Of a stretch of DNA of 64,000 bases, positions 18,162-25,714 are shown piece after piece; positions within the stretch are counted from its first letter, which is position 1; each line of letters starts with the position of its first letter. Under the pieces are notes generated by a model that was not told where the DNA came from, made no database searches, and was given only the letters and a program-made list of their open reading frames with translations. Source of the stretch: Maricaulis parjimensis. Lineage in GTDB: Bacteria; Pseudomonadota; Alphaproteobacteria; Caulobacterales; Maricaulaceae. The stretch lies in contig NZ_JADOTT010000004.1 of the NCBI RefSeq assembly GCF_016817355.1, positions 1 to 64,000 on the forward strand, given 5' to 3'. The position numbers and the translations under genes were made by a program.

Positions 18162-19814
18162 TTATTCCGCCGGTTCGGGGGCCGGTGCCGGGGTTTCCGC
18201 CATCATCGCCTCGACCGTTTTCTGGACCGTGCCATAGTCGGTCTTGCCCGTGCCGAGGACGGGGATGCTGTCGACATGGATGATCTTGCGCGGGATGGCG
18301 AGATCGGAAATGCCGTGATTGCGGGCAAAGGCCACCAGATCGGCGCGGTCGGCCTTGTCGTAATCGGTCAGCAGGATGACCTGCTCGCCCTTGCGCTTGT
18401 CCGGAATGGCCGCGGCGGCGTGCATATTGTCCGGCCAGAGCGAGGTGGCGCAGTTTTCGACCACGGCCAGGGAGACCATTTCCCCGCCCAGCTTGGCAAA
18501 GCGCTTCACCCGGCCGCGAATGCGCAGGAAACCGTCCTCATCGATGGAGACAATGTCGCCGGTATCGTGCCAACCGCCCTCGGGCGCTTCCAGCGCGAGC
18601 GGATTGGTCGGCCGGATATAGCCCTTCATGATGTTCGGGCCCTTGATGTGCAGCTGTCCGCCATCATCAATGCCTTCAACCGGGACCAGCTTGGCCTGGC
18701 AGCCCGGCATGAGCTGGCCGACCGTGCCCGGACGATTGTTCTGGGGCTGGTTGACCGAGAGGACCGGTGCGGCCTCGGTAAGGCCATAGCCTTCCACGAT
18801 CTCCAGATTGAACCGCCGGCGCAGGGCCGAGCGGGTTTCGTCCTTCACGCGTTCGGCGCCGCACACCGCAAAGCGCAGGGAGGAGAGATCCCCCTCATCG
18901 GCGGCCCGCGCATACTGGTTCATGAAGGTATCGGTCGCGAAAAGAATGGTCGCCTTGGTCTCGGCGATCCGCTTCACGATCGTCTTGGCCTGCAGCGGGG
19001 TGGGGTGGCAGATGGCCGGTACACCCAGGCCGATCGGGACCAGGACACCGCCGGTCAGACCGAAACAGTGGAAGGTCGGCAGCGGGTTGAACAGGACGTC
19101 GGTGGGCAGGATCTTGATATGGTCGCGCACCTGCTCGACATTCGCCAGAAGATTGGCGTGGCTGAGTACGACGCCCTTCGGGTCGCCCTCCGTGCCGGAG
19201 GTGAAGAGATAGACGGCCGGGCTGTCCGGGTCCGGGTGCGAGCGGACCAGGCCGGGCAGGACCGTGCCCACGGCGGCCGCGATCTTGTCCATCAGGGACA
19301 GGTTCTCGCGCACATCTTCCAGATAGATCAGCTCGTGATCCTTGGCGAGTTCGGCTTCGAGCTCTTCCAGCTCACCCAGCTCGATGAAACGGTGGGCGGT
19401 GATGATCTTCTTGGCCTTGCACGCCCGGCAGGCGGCTTTCAGCGCGCGCTCACCGGCCGTGAAGTTCAGCATGGCCGGAACGCGACCATAGGCGGTCAGG
19501 GCGTAAAAGGAGATGATCGCACCGGCACCGGTCGGCAGCAGCACGCCAATCGCTTCGCCAGGCTCGGTGCCCGCCTTCAGGGCATGGCCCAGGGCAAAGG
19601 CAGCCTTGGTCAGGTCGTTGAAGCTGACCTCGCGGCCGTCTGCATCGATGGCGGCGATCCGCTTGCCGCCATAGCGCGACTTGGATTCCAGCATGGACGC
19701 GAAGACGGATTTGCGGATCCGCTTCAGGTCGAATGGCGCACCATGAAAAATTTCACCTTCGGAAACAGGCGTTTCGGAAGCCGGTGCCGAGCCGGCAGCT
19801 GATGTCTCAGCCAT
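18162..19814 (-). CDS. AMP-binding acyl-CoA/acyl-ACP synthetase (Aas-type adenylation domain)
   Basis: 550 residues. The ATP-binding P-loop of adenylate-forming enzymes is YLFTSGTEGDPKGVVLSH. EGYGLTEAAPVLSVN and the Asp motif WHDTGDIVSIDEDGFLRIRGR follow. The C-terminal catalytic Lys lies in VLGTGKTDY. The overall sequence resembles the synthetase half of Aas (2-acylglycerophosphoethanolamine acyltransferase/acyl-ACP synthetase) rather than FadD, but no acyltransferase domain is attached. It would activate fatty acids, perhaps for lipid recycling. The tail is Ala/Pro/Glu-rich. It diverges from the envelope cassette, and its promoter must share the 19815-20080 region. Confidence 0.88.
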   Translation of the reverse strand: MAETSAAGSAPASETPVSEGEIFHGAPFDLKRIRKSVFASMLESKSRYGGKRIAAIDADGREVSFNDLTKAAFALGHALKAGTEPGEAIGVLLPTGAGAIISFYALTAYGRVPAMLNFTAGERALKAACRACKAKKIITAHRFIELGELEELEAELAKDHELIYLEDVRENLSLMDKIAAAVGTVLPGLVRSHPDPDSPAVYLFTSGTEGDPKGVVLSHANLLANVEQVRDHIKILPTDVLFNPLPTFHCFGLTGGVLVPIGLGVPAICHPTPLQAKTIVKRIAETKATILFATDTFMNQYARAADEGDLSSLRFAVCGAERVKDETRSALRRRFNLEIVEGYGLTEAAPVLSVNQPQNNRPGTVGQLMPGCQAKLVPVEGIDDGGQLHIKGPNIMKGYIRPTNPLALEAPEGGWHDTGDIVSIDEDGFLRIRGRVKRFAKLGGEMVSLAVVENCATSLWPDNMHAAAAIPDKRKGEQVILLTDYDKADRADLVAFARNHGISDLAIPRKIIHVDSIPVLGTGKTDYGTVQKTVEAMMAETPAPAPEPAE

Positions 19815-19951
19815 GTCATCCTCCCATCACGCCTCGTACTGGAGGCGTTTGTCTTTGGACTGATATTAGCCGCGGCTGACGCATAGGGAAGGCTTGTCTG
19901 TAGCACGCGGTTGAGGGCGGGCGGCCGGCATCTCGCTTTTCATAAAGGATT

Positions 19952-20001
19952 TATCGAAAAACGGAAAAACTTCTTGATATCGTTTTTCGATAATGTATTC
20001 T
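19952..20001 (+). promoter_or_regulatory. Promoter with TATCG-N5-CGATA operator upstream of the envelope cassette
   Basis: A 15-bp palindrome TATCG-TTTTT-CGATA lies at 19978-19992. A degenerate copy, TATCG-AAAAA-CGGAA, is at 19952-19966, and TATCGAAAAACG is the exact reverse complement of 19981-19992. A sigma70-like promoter TTGATA (19974-19979)-N16-TATTCT (19996-20001) overlaps the palindrome, so a bound regulator would block RNA polymerase. No cognate regulator gene is adjacent. Confidence 0.6.
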
Positions 20002-20030
20002 GCGACTCAACGCTGGGGAGCGTAGGTCCG

Positions 20031-20069
20031 ATGCAAAGAACCGCCAAAAAGGCGGCGGGCCGTGAGTAA
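20031..20069 (+). CDS. Possible 12-residue leader peptide
   Basis: ATG 20031 opens MQRTAKKAAGRE and ends in TAA at 20067-20069, 11 nt before the lipoprotein start. GGGGAG and AGG lie upstream at a loose spacing. A CCGCC-aaaaa-GGCGG hairpin (about 20041-20055) is inside it. It may be a translated leader or chance. Confidence 0.25.
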   Translation: MQRTAKKAAGRE

Positions 20070-20080
20070 CGGAGACATAA

Positions 20081-20854
20081 ATGGCCAAGTTCTGGCTTGC
20101 GGCAACGGCCCTGTCCGGCGCGCTTTTGACCTCGGGATGCGTGATCGTTGTCGGCGATGATGATGACGGCAATAAAATGCGTCACACCACCCGCTCGTCC
20201 GACGGATATATCGTGCTGGACCGCGATGGTGATTACAGCCGGTTGAGCGGTGATCTGAAACTCCGCGGCCGCCTGGGTGGCGATCTCAGCCTGGTGTCCG
20301 GCGATGTCGAAATCGACAATATGAATATCGGCGGCGATGTCTCGATCGCGGCCGGTGATGTGGATTTCACCGGTTCGGTCGATGGCGAGACGTCCATTGC
20401 CGGTGGTGATGTGAATTTCAACGGCCGCGCCGGTGATGAACTCAGCTTGGCGGCAGGCGATCTTGATGTGCGCGGCCAGATCGATGGCCGGGCTGCCCTG
20501 GCGGCTGGTGACATGCTGCTGGAAGCCGCGTTCAACGACGGTCTCACCGCGTCGGCCGGTACCATGCGCATGTCCGGCGAAGTCCATGGCCGCATGGTGC
20601 TGACCGCTATCAATGAAATGCGCCGCAACCGGGATTATCGCGGGGATGAAGGCCGTATCGTTTTCGATGGCAACGCCCATGATGGCGGTGAGATCTGCGC
20701 GATCTCCGTCGTCTTTGAAAGCGGCGCCCGGATCGATGGACCCTTGGTGGTCTATGCCCAGGACGAGCCGGATGTTCGTTCCGGTGCGCAAGTTCCGGGC
20801 CTTGAATACCGTCCGCGCAACCGTCGCCATTGCGACGACCTCATCGACGATTAG
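20081..20854 (+). CDS. Beta-helix (bactofilin/polymer-forming-like) lipoprotein
   Basis: 257 residues from ATG 20081, with GGAGACATAA upstream. The signal has lipobox LLTSGC (Cys20), followed by an acidic DDDDG stretch. The core repeats a strand-turn unit of about 17 residues (GGDLSLVSGDVEI, GGDVSIAAGDVDF, ETSIAGGDVNF, ELSLAAGDLDV). The C-terminus GGEICAISVV (Cys206) to RRHCDDL (Cys251) matches the ending of the lipoprotein at 17354-18013. It is the first gene of a likely operon with 20914, 22305 and 24766. It probably forms a periplasmic or surface scaffold; its role is unknown. Confidence 0.8.
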   Translation: MAKFWLAATALSGALLTSGCVIVVGDDDDGNKMRHTTRSSDGYIVLDRDGDYSRLSGDLKLRGRLGGDLSLVSGDVEIDNMNIGGDVSIAAGDVDFTGSVDGETSIAGGDVNFNGRAGDELSLAAGDLDVRGQIDGRAALAAGDMLLEAAFNDGLTASAGTMRMSGEVHGRMVLTAINEMRRNRDYRGDEGRIVFDGNAHDGGEICAISVVFESGARIDGPLVVYAQDEPDVRSGAQVPGLEYRPRNRRHCDDLIDD

Positions 20855-20913
20855 GGCCAATCGTCAGTTTTCAATTCACGACCTGAAGCCGGGGGGCACA
20901 GGGAGATAAAGTG

Positions 20914-22236
20914 ATGAATATCAAGCGTTATGTGATGGCCTTGGGGCTGGCCATCGGTCTGGGGACGTCTGCCGTCTCCGCTCAGATGATTGGTGGTGAA
21001 GTCGATATCGACGGTCACCGGTCCGATGTCATTTTCCTCGGTGGCGAACTGACCGTTCGCGGTGATGTGCAAGGCGATGTCGCTGCGCTGGCCGGGGAAG
21101 GGGATATCGACGCCAATGTCAGTGGTTCGATCAATTTCCTCGGCGGTGATCTGCGGATTCGCGGCACGGTCGGTGACGAGATTGAAATCGCCGGTGGCGA
21201 TGTCGAGATTCAGGCCGATGTCGGTGGCGATGTCGCCGTGGCCGGTGGTGATGTGAATGTCTCAGGCACGGTGGGCGGTTCGCTGTCGGCCGCAGGCGGT
21301 AGTGTCGAAATTGACGCCATCGTCGAAGACCGGGCGCATCTGGCCGGCGGTGCCATCCGCGTGTCCTCGGCCTCGCAAATGCGGAACGGTGTGGAACTGG
21401 CCGGTGGCGAGGTTGAGCTTCATGGCCTGATCGATGGTGATCTGGACGCGGAAGCGGCCGAGATTTCCATCGCCGGCACGATTACCGGGAATGTCGAGAT
21501 CCGGGCGGAAGAGGTCTACATCCTCGACACGGCCCGTATCGATGGCGTTCTGGAAATCCGCAGCCCTGTCGAGCCGGTCATTGCCCCCAATGCCCAGATC
21601 GGTGATCTGGATTACCAGTTCGAGGCGTTCAATTTCGGCGCCAAGCACTGGGACGATATCGACATCGAGATCGATGGTCCGTGGGAACTGATCGGTGCCC
21701 CCTTTGCCTTCCTGGGCTTTGCCATTCCGGGTGCCGCCCTGCTGCTGGGCTTCCTGGCTGTGGTGATGGCCCCGAACGGGATCAGCCGTGTGGCACGGAC
21801 CTTCCGTCGTCAGCCGCTGGTGTCGGGTTTTGTCGGCTTCATCGCCTTCGCCTTCTCGCCGGTCATGCTGGTTGTCCTGACCGTCCTGCTGGCGATCACG
21901 GTGATCGGCGTCGTTCTTATCCCCTTCCTGTGGGTGCTGTTCTGGCCCTTCCTGCTGCTGTGCCTGGGCATGGGTGCCATGGCGGTCGGTGATCTGATCT
22001 TCAATCGCGATCCGGAAACGCCTCTGGGCCTGGGCATGCGCCTTCTGTCCCTGCTGCTGGTTCTGGCCGGATCTGCAGCACTGGGCGTGATCCCGGGGCT
22101 GGGTGCGATTGTCGGCCTGTTCCTGGTCTTCATCGGGTTCGGAGCGTGGATGCTGTCCCTGGGCCAGAAAGAACCGGTCGCTCCCGTGTCACCGGGTGGC
22201 ACCATGCATCATGACAATACCGTAACGCAGGGGTGA
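20914..22236 (+). CDS. Polymer-forming beta-helix protein with C-terminal membrane domain
   Basis: 440 residues from ATG 20914, 8 nt after GGGAG (a GTG at 20911 is closer to the site). A signal peptide (cleavage near VSAQ, about residue 22) leads into a long beta-helix (about 23-235) of units such as GGDVEIQADVGGDVAVAGG. An amphipathic stretch (AKHWDDIDIEIDGPWELIG) precedes four or five membrane segments (about 260-425, GAALLLGFLAVVMAP onward). Topology suggests a periplasmic helix anchored in the inner membrane. Similar fusions are known as bactofilin-like membrane proteins without assigned function. Confidence 0.78.
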   Translation: MNIKRYVMALGLAIGLGTSAVSAQMIGGEVDIDGHRSDVIFLGGELTVRGDVQGDVAALAGEGDIDANVSGSINFLGGDLRIRGTVGDEIEIAGGDVEIQADVGGDVAVAGGDVNVSGTVGGSLSAAGGSVEIDAIVEDRAHLAGGAIRVSSASQMRNGVELAGGEVELHGLIDGDLDAEAAEISIAGTITGNVEIRAEEVYILDTARIDGVLEIRSPVEPVIAPNAQIGDLDYQFEAFNFGAKHWDDIDIEIDGPWELIGAPFAFLGFAIPGAALLLGFLAVVMAPNGISRVARTFRRQPLVSGFVGFIAFAFSPVMLVVLTVLLAITVIGVVLIPFLWVLFWPFLLLCLGMGAMAVGDLIFNRDPETPLGLGMRLLSLLLVLAGSAALGVIPGLGAIVGLFLVFIGFGAWMLSLGQKEPVAPVSPGGTMHHDNTVTQG

Positions 22237-22257
22237 CGCCCTGAGGACTGCGCGCTA

Positions 22258-22304
22258 CTTGTTCCCCATACTGGGTTTCGACCCTGGGAAAATTGGGGAA
22301 CAAG
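22258..22304 (+). promoter_or_regulatory. Ribosome-site-sequestering hairpin before the M1 peptidase gene
   Basis: CTTGTTCCCCA (22258-22268) pairs perfectly with TGGGGAACAAG (22294-22304). The inner hairpin GGGT-TTCG-ACCC (22273-22284) has a stable UUCG loop. The right arm contains the Shine-Dalgarno GGGGAA, and the start codon ATG follows at once (22305). In this fold the ribosome site is fully paired. There is no T-run, so termination is unlikely. Confidence 0.6.
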
Positions 22305-24743
22305 ATGCGTAGTTTGAACCTGATCGTTCTGGCTACAGCGGCTGCGACCTTGAATGTCGCGGCCGCTCAGCCGAACCAGCAGACCGTCAATGATTGGCGC
22401 GATGCCTTCCGTCAGCTTGAGGACGAGGATTGGCCGACGCCGAACCGCGAACGCCGGGCCACCGGTGCGCCGGGGCCGGATTACTGGCAGCAACAGGTCG
22501 ATTACGACATCGATATCCGCCTCGATGAAGACGCCAAGCACCTCTATGGCACCGAGACGGTCACCTATACCAATAACGCGCCGGATACGTTGGACTTCCT
22601 CTGGTTCCAGCTGGACCAGAACCGTTTCCGCCCCGATTCGATCGCGGTCATGACGGAAACCGTCGGCGGGGGCGGGCGTTCGGCCAGCCGCACTGGCGGA
22701 AGTGATCCGGAAGGCGTGTCCGCTTCCTCCGTACGCCGCCGTCAGCAGATTGCTGAAAACGGCTATGGCCACAACATCACCGGTGTCACCGACGCGAATG
22801 GCGAGCCGATGGACTTCACCATCGTCGACACGCTGATGCGGATCGATCTGGATGATGTCCTGAGCACGGGTGACAGCGTCACTTTCACCATCGAGTGGGA
22901 TTACCGCCTGGTGGAGACCCAGGTGATCGGCGGCCGCGCCGGCTGGGAATGCTTTGAGGAAACCGAAGATACCGGCGGCGATTGCATCTACCAGATCGCC
23001 CAATGGTTCCCGCGGGCTGCGGCCTTCTCTGATTATGAAGGCTGGCACAACAAGGCCTTCCTGGGCCGCGGCGAGTTCGGTCTGGAATTCGGTGATTACG
23101 AGGTTTCCATCACCGTGCCGCAGGACTTCATCGTCGCCGCGACCGGTGAGTTGCAGAATGCGGACGAGGTCCTCAACCAGGTCCAACGGGACCGTCTGGA
23201 AGAAGCCCGCACGGCCGATGAGCCGGTCTTCATCGTGACGCCCGCCGAAGCCCGCGCCAATGAGCGCCGGGGCACGCGCTCCAGCGCCACCTGGGAGTTC
23301 CGCGCCGAGAATGTCCGCGATTTCGCCTGGGCCGGTTCGCGCAAATTCATCTGGGACGCCGTGGGTGTCGAACAGGACGGGCAGGGCGATGCGCCGGACC
23401 TCGTCATGGCGATGTCCTTTTATCCCAATGAGAGCGAGCCGCTCTGGTCGACCTTCTCGACCCGGGCTGTCGAGCACACCCTGGACGTCTACAACAGTTT
23501 TGCCTTCCCCTATCCCTATCCGGTCGCGCAATCGATCGCCGGTCCGCAGGGCGGGATGGAATATCCGATGATCACCTTCAATGGCGGCACCTATGGCCGT
23601 CCGGTGACGGATGATGATGGCAATCTGACCTATTCCCTGGGCTCCAAGCGCGGCCTGATCGGCGTGATCATCCACGAGATCGGCCACATCTATTTCCCGA
23701 TGACGGTGAACTCGGATGAGCGTCAGTGGACCTGGATGGATGAAGGCCTGAACTCCTTCCTGCAATTTCAGGCCGAGCGTCAGTGGGAAGAGGATTTCCC
23801 GGTTCGCCGTGGCGATCCGCACTCCATCACCTCCTACATGGTGTCCAACAACCAGATGCCGATCATGACGCAGTCGGATTCGATCGTGCAGTTCGGCCCG
23901 AATGCCTATTCCAAGCCGACGATCGCCCTGGTCATCCTGCGCGAGACCGTGCTGGGCCGGGAGCTGTTCGACGAGGCTTTCCAGACCTATGCCGAACGCT
24001 GGCGTTTCCGCCGCCCGACGCCCTATGATTTCTTCCGCACGATGGAAGAAGTGTCCGGCGTCGATCTCGACTGGTACTGGCGCGGCTGGTTCTATTCCAC
24101 GGACCATGTCGACATCTCGTTGGACCGCGTGTTCGAGGGGACATTCAACACCGAGAACCCGGAAATCGAAAACGCCCTGGCTGCGGCCGAGGCTGACGCG
24201 GCACCGGAAAGCCTGACCCAGGCCTCCAACCGTGAAGCGGGTCTGTCGACCTATGCCGAGCGCAATCCGGAAGTCGTGGATTTCTACTCCCGCACCGACG
24301 CCAATATCGTCACCAACCGTCAGGCAGAGGCCTATGAGCGTCTGCAGGGCGAGCTGGATGAGTGGGAAGCCGACATCCTGAATTCCGATGAGCGGATCTA
24401 TTATCTCGACTTCACCAATGAAGGCGGTGTCGTGATGCCGATCATCCTGGAATTCACCTTCGCGGATGGCGACACGGAAATCGTCCGCATTCCGGCCGAA
24501 GTCTGGCGCTATAACCCGGACAATGTGACCTGGACCTACATGACCGACCGACAGGTCGTCAGTGTGGAACTGGATCCGTTCTGGGAAACCGCCGATGCCG
24601 ACCGTTCGGACAATTACTACCCGCCGCGGATCGAGCCGACCCGGCTGGAAGTCTACCGGTCGTCCAACTCGACGCCGTCGAACCTGATGGGCGACATGGA
24701 TCAGCGGGTCAGCCGCGATTCCGTGCGGACCCGTCCGCAATAG
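22305..24743 (+). CDS. M1 family zinc metallopeptidase, secreted
   Basis: 812 residues from ATG 22305 after GGGGAA; an upstream TTG at 22293 is rejected because it lies in the hairpin arm. The signal peptide ends near VAAAQ (about residue 23). The gluzincin motif is HEIGH (His457 and His461 as ligands, Glu458 catalytic), and the third ligand Glu480 (MDEGLNSF) is exactly 18 residues further. An N-terminal M1 beta-domain precedes it (DIDIRLDEDAKHLYGTETV). The usual GxMEN exopeptidase motif appears as GGMEYP, so strict N-terminal exopeptidase activity is uncertain. It likely trims peptides or envelope proteins in the periplasm. Confidence 0.9.
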   Translation: MRSLNLIVLATAAATLNVAAAQPNQQTVNDWRDAFRQLEDEDWPTPNRERRATGAPGPDYWQQQVDYDIDIRLDEDAKHLYGTETVTYTNNAPDTLDFLWFQLDQNRFRPDSIAVMTETVGGGGRSASRTGGSDPEGVSASSVRRRQQIAENGYGHNITGVTDANGEPMDFTIVDTLMRIDLDDVLSTGDSVTFTIEWDYRLVETQVIGGRAGWECFEETEDTGGDCIYQIAQWFPRAAAFSDYEGWHNKAFLGRGEFGLEFGDYEVSITVPQDFIVAATGELQNADEVLNQVQRDRLEEARTADEPVFIVTPAEARANERRGTRSSATWEFRAENVRDFAWAGSRKFIWDAVGVEQDGQGDAPDLVMAMSFYPNESEPLWSTFSTRAVEHTLDVYNSFAFPYPYPVAQSIAGPQGGMEYPMITFNGGTYGRPVTDDDGNLTYSLGSKRGLIGVIIHEIGHIYFPMTVNSDERQWTWMDEGLNSFLQFQAERQWEEDFPVRRGDPHSITSYMVSNNQMPIMTQSDSIVQFGPNAYSKPTIALVILRETVLGRELFDEAFQTYAERWRFRRPTPYDFFRTMEEVSGVDLDWYWRGWFYSTDHVDISLDRVFEGTFNTENPEIENALAAAEADAAPESLTQASNREAGLSTYAERNPEVVDFYSRTDANIVTNRQAEAYERLQGELDEWEADILNSDERIYYLDFTNEGGVVMPIILEFTFADGDTEIVRIPAEVWRYNPDNVTWTYMTDRQVVSVELDPFWETADADRSDNYYPPRIEPTRLEVYRSSNSTPSNLMGDMDQRVSRDSVRTRPQ

Positions 24744-24765
24744 TCCGCAAGGACAAGGAGAGCGC

Positions 24766-25281
24766 ATGCGCAAGCTTCGGCTTCGCACCTGGATGACCGT
24801 TCTGGCGGGGATGCTGCTTCTGGCAGCCCCCGCCAGTGCGCACCGCGTCCATGCCGGCGTGACCGAGATTTCGGTCAATCCGCGCACGGGTGAGATGGAA
24901 GTCATCCATCGCGTCTATGGTCACGATCTGCTTGAAGCCGTCGGTGAAGAGTCAGAACCGGCGGAAACCTGGCTGCAGACCGAGGCCGGTCTGGCGGCGA
25001 TCGGCGAGTATGCCGCGACCTATTTCCGCATGGGTGACAGTGCCGGCAATCTGATCGATCTGACCTATATCGGGGCCGAGGCAGATGGCGAATTTGCCTG
25101 GATCTATTTCTCCGCACCGGCACCGGACAGCCAAGCGGAATTCATCGTCGACAATGATTTGCTGGCCGACCATTTCGATGATCAGGTCATGATGACCAAT
25201 CTGCGCTTCAATTCCCTGGTCCGCACAGCCATGCAGGGCCCGGGGCGCCGGGCGCCGGTACGGGTCAGCTTCGAGCGCTGA
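24766..25281 (+). CDS. DUF6702 family secreted protein
   Basis: 171 residues from ATG 24766, after AAGGAGAGCGC. The signal peptide ends at PASA-H (about residue 25). HRVHAGVTEISVNPRTGEME and VIHRVYGHDLLEAVG carry the DUF6702 pattern (His near the mature start, then an acidic DL segment). The family is uncharacterised and in other bacteria often lies beside M1 peptidases, as here, 22 nt downstream. The exposed His just after cleavage could bind a metal. It is the last gene of the cassette. Confidence 0.82.
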   Translation: MRKLRLRTWMTVLAGMLLLAAPASAHRVHAGVTEISVNPRTGEMEVIHRVYGHDLLEAVGEESEPAETWLQTEAGLAAIGEYAATYFRMGDSAGNLIDLTYIGAEADGEFAWIYFSAPAPDSQAEFIVDNDLLADHFDDQVMMTNLRFNSLVRTAMQGPGRRAPVRVSFER

Positions 25282-25360
25282 TCCGCACCTCCCCCGAACA
25301 GGGTATCGCCTGGTTGCAAATTGTGACTATGCTGGCCCCCGGACATGAAGGGGATAGGGC

Positions 25361-25711
25361 ATGGCCAAGAAAACACCCATGAATCGACGTTCTTTCCTGA
25401 CCCGGGTTTCCGGGGCAGGCTTGATGGTGGGCGCTGGCGCCGTGATTTCCGGCTGTGCCACCAATCCCAATTGTTCCGGTGTGACGGATCGGGATTACGG
25501 GCGCTATGCCGACCGTGCCGGATGTGGACGCGGGCCCAATGCGCCACGTGCGCCGCAACGGACGCAACAGCCGAGATCGGTGACGGATGTGGATCCGGGG
25601 GATCCGGTCAATGGCGGGCGGGGCGGATCGCGAGGATCTTGCACGGACAGCGATGCGCCGCACACGAATAACCGGACAGACCCTGCCGGACGCGGACAGC
25701 GCTGCCGCTAA
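25361..25711 (+). CDS. Twin-arginine-exported small lipoprotein, unknown function
   Basis: 116 residues from ATG 25361, with GGGATAGGG upstream. The signal is of Tat type (NRRSFLTRVSGAG, Arg9-Arg10) and ends in lipobox VISGC (Cys32). The mature part is low-complexity, rich in Arg, Gly, Pro and Asp, with four more cysteines, and shows no known domain. A Tat lipoprotein of this size without a cofactor fold is unusual. It is convergent with phaC, with 3 bp between the stops. Confidence 0.7.
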   Translation: MAKKTPMNRRSFLTRVSGAGLMVGAGAVISGCATNPNCSGVTDRDYGRYADRAGCGRGPNAPRAPQRTQQPRSVTDVDPGDPVNGGRGGSRGSCTDSDAPHTNNRTDPAGRGQRCR

Positions 25712-25714
25712 GCG

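Noticed and set aside
22209-24905. Very long open frame (about 898 codons) on the minus strand
   Set aside because: It is the mirror of the M1 peptidase gene. Its product is low-complexity, rich in Gly, Ile and Asp, with no motif and no ribosome site; the plus-strand gene has HEIGH and a signal peptide.
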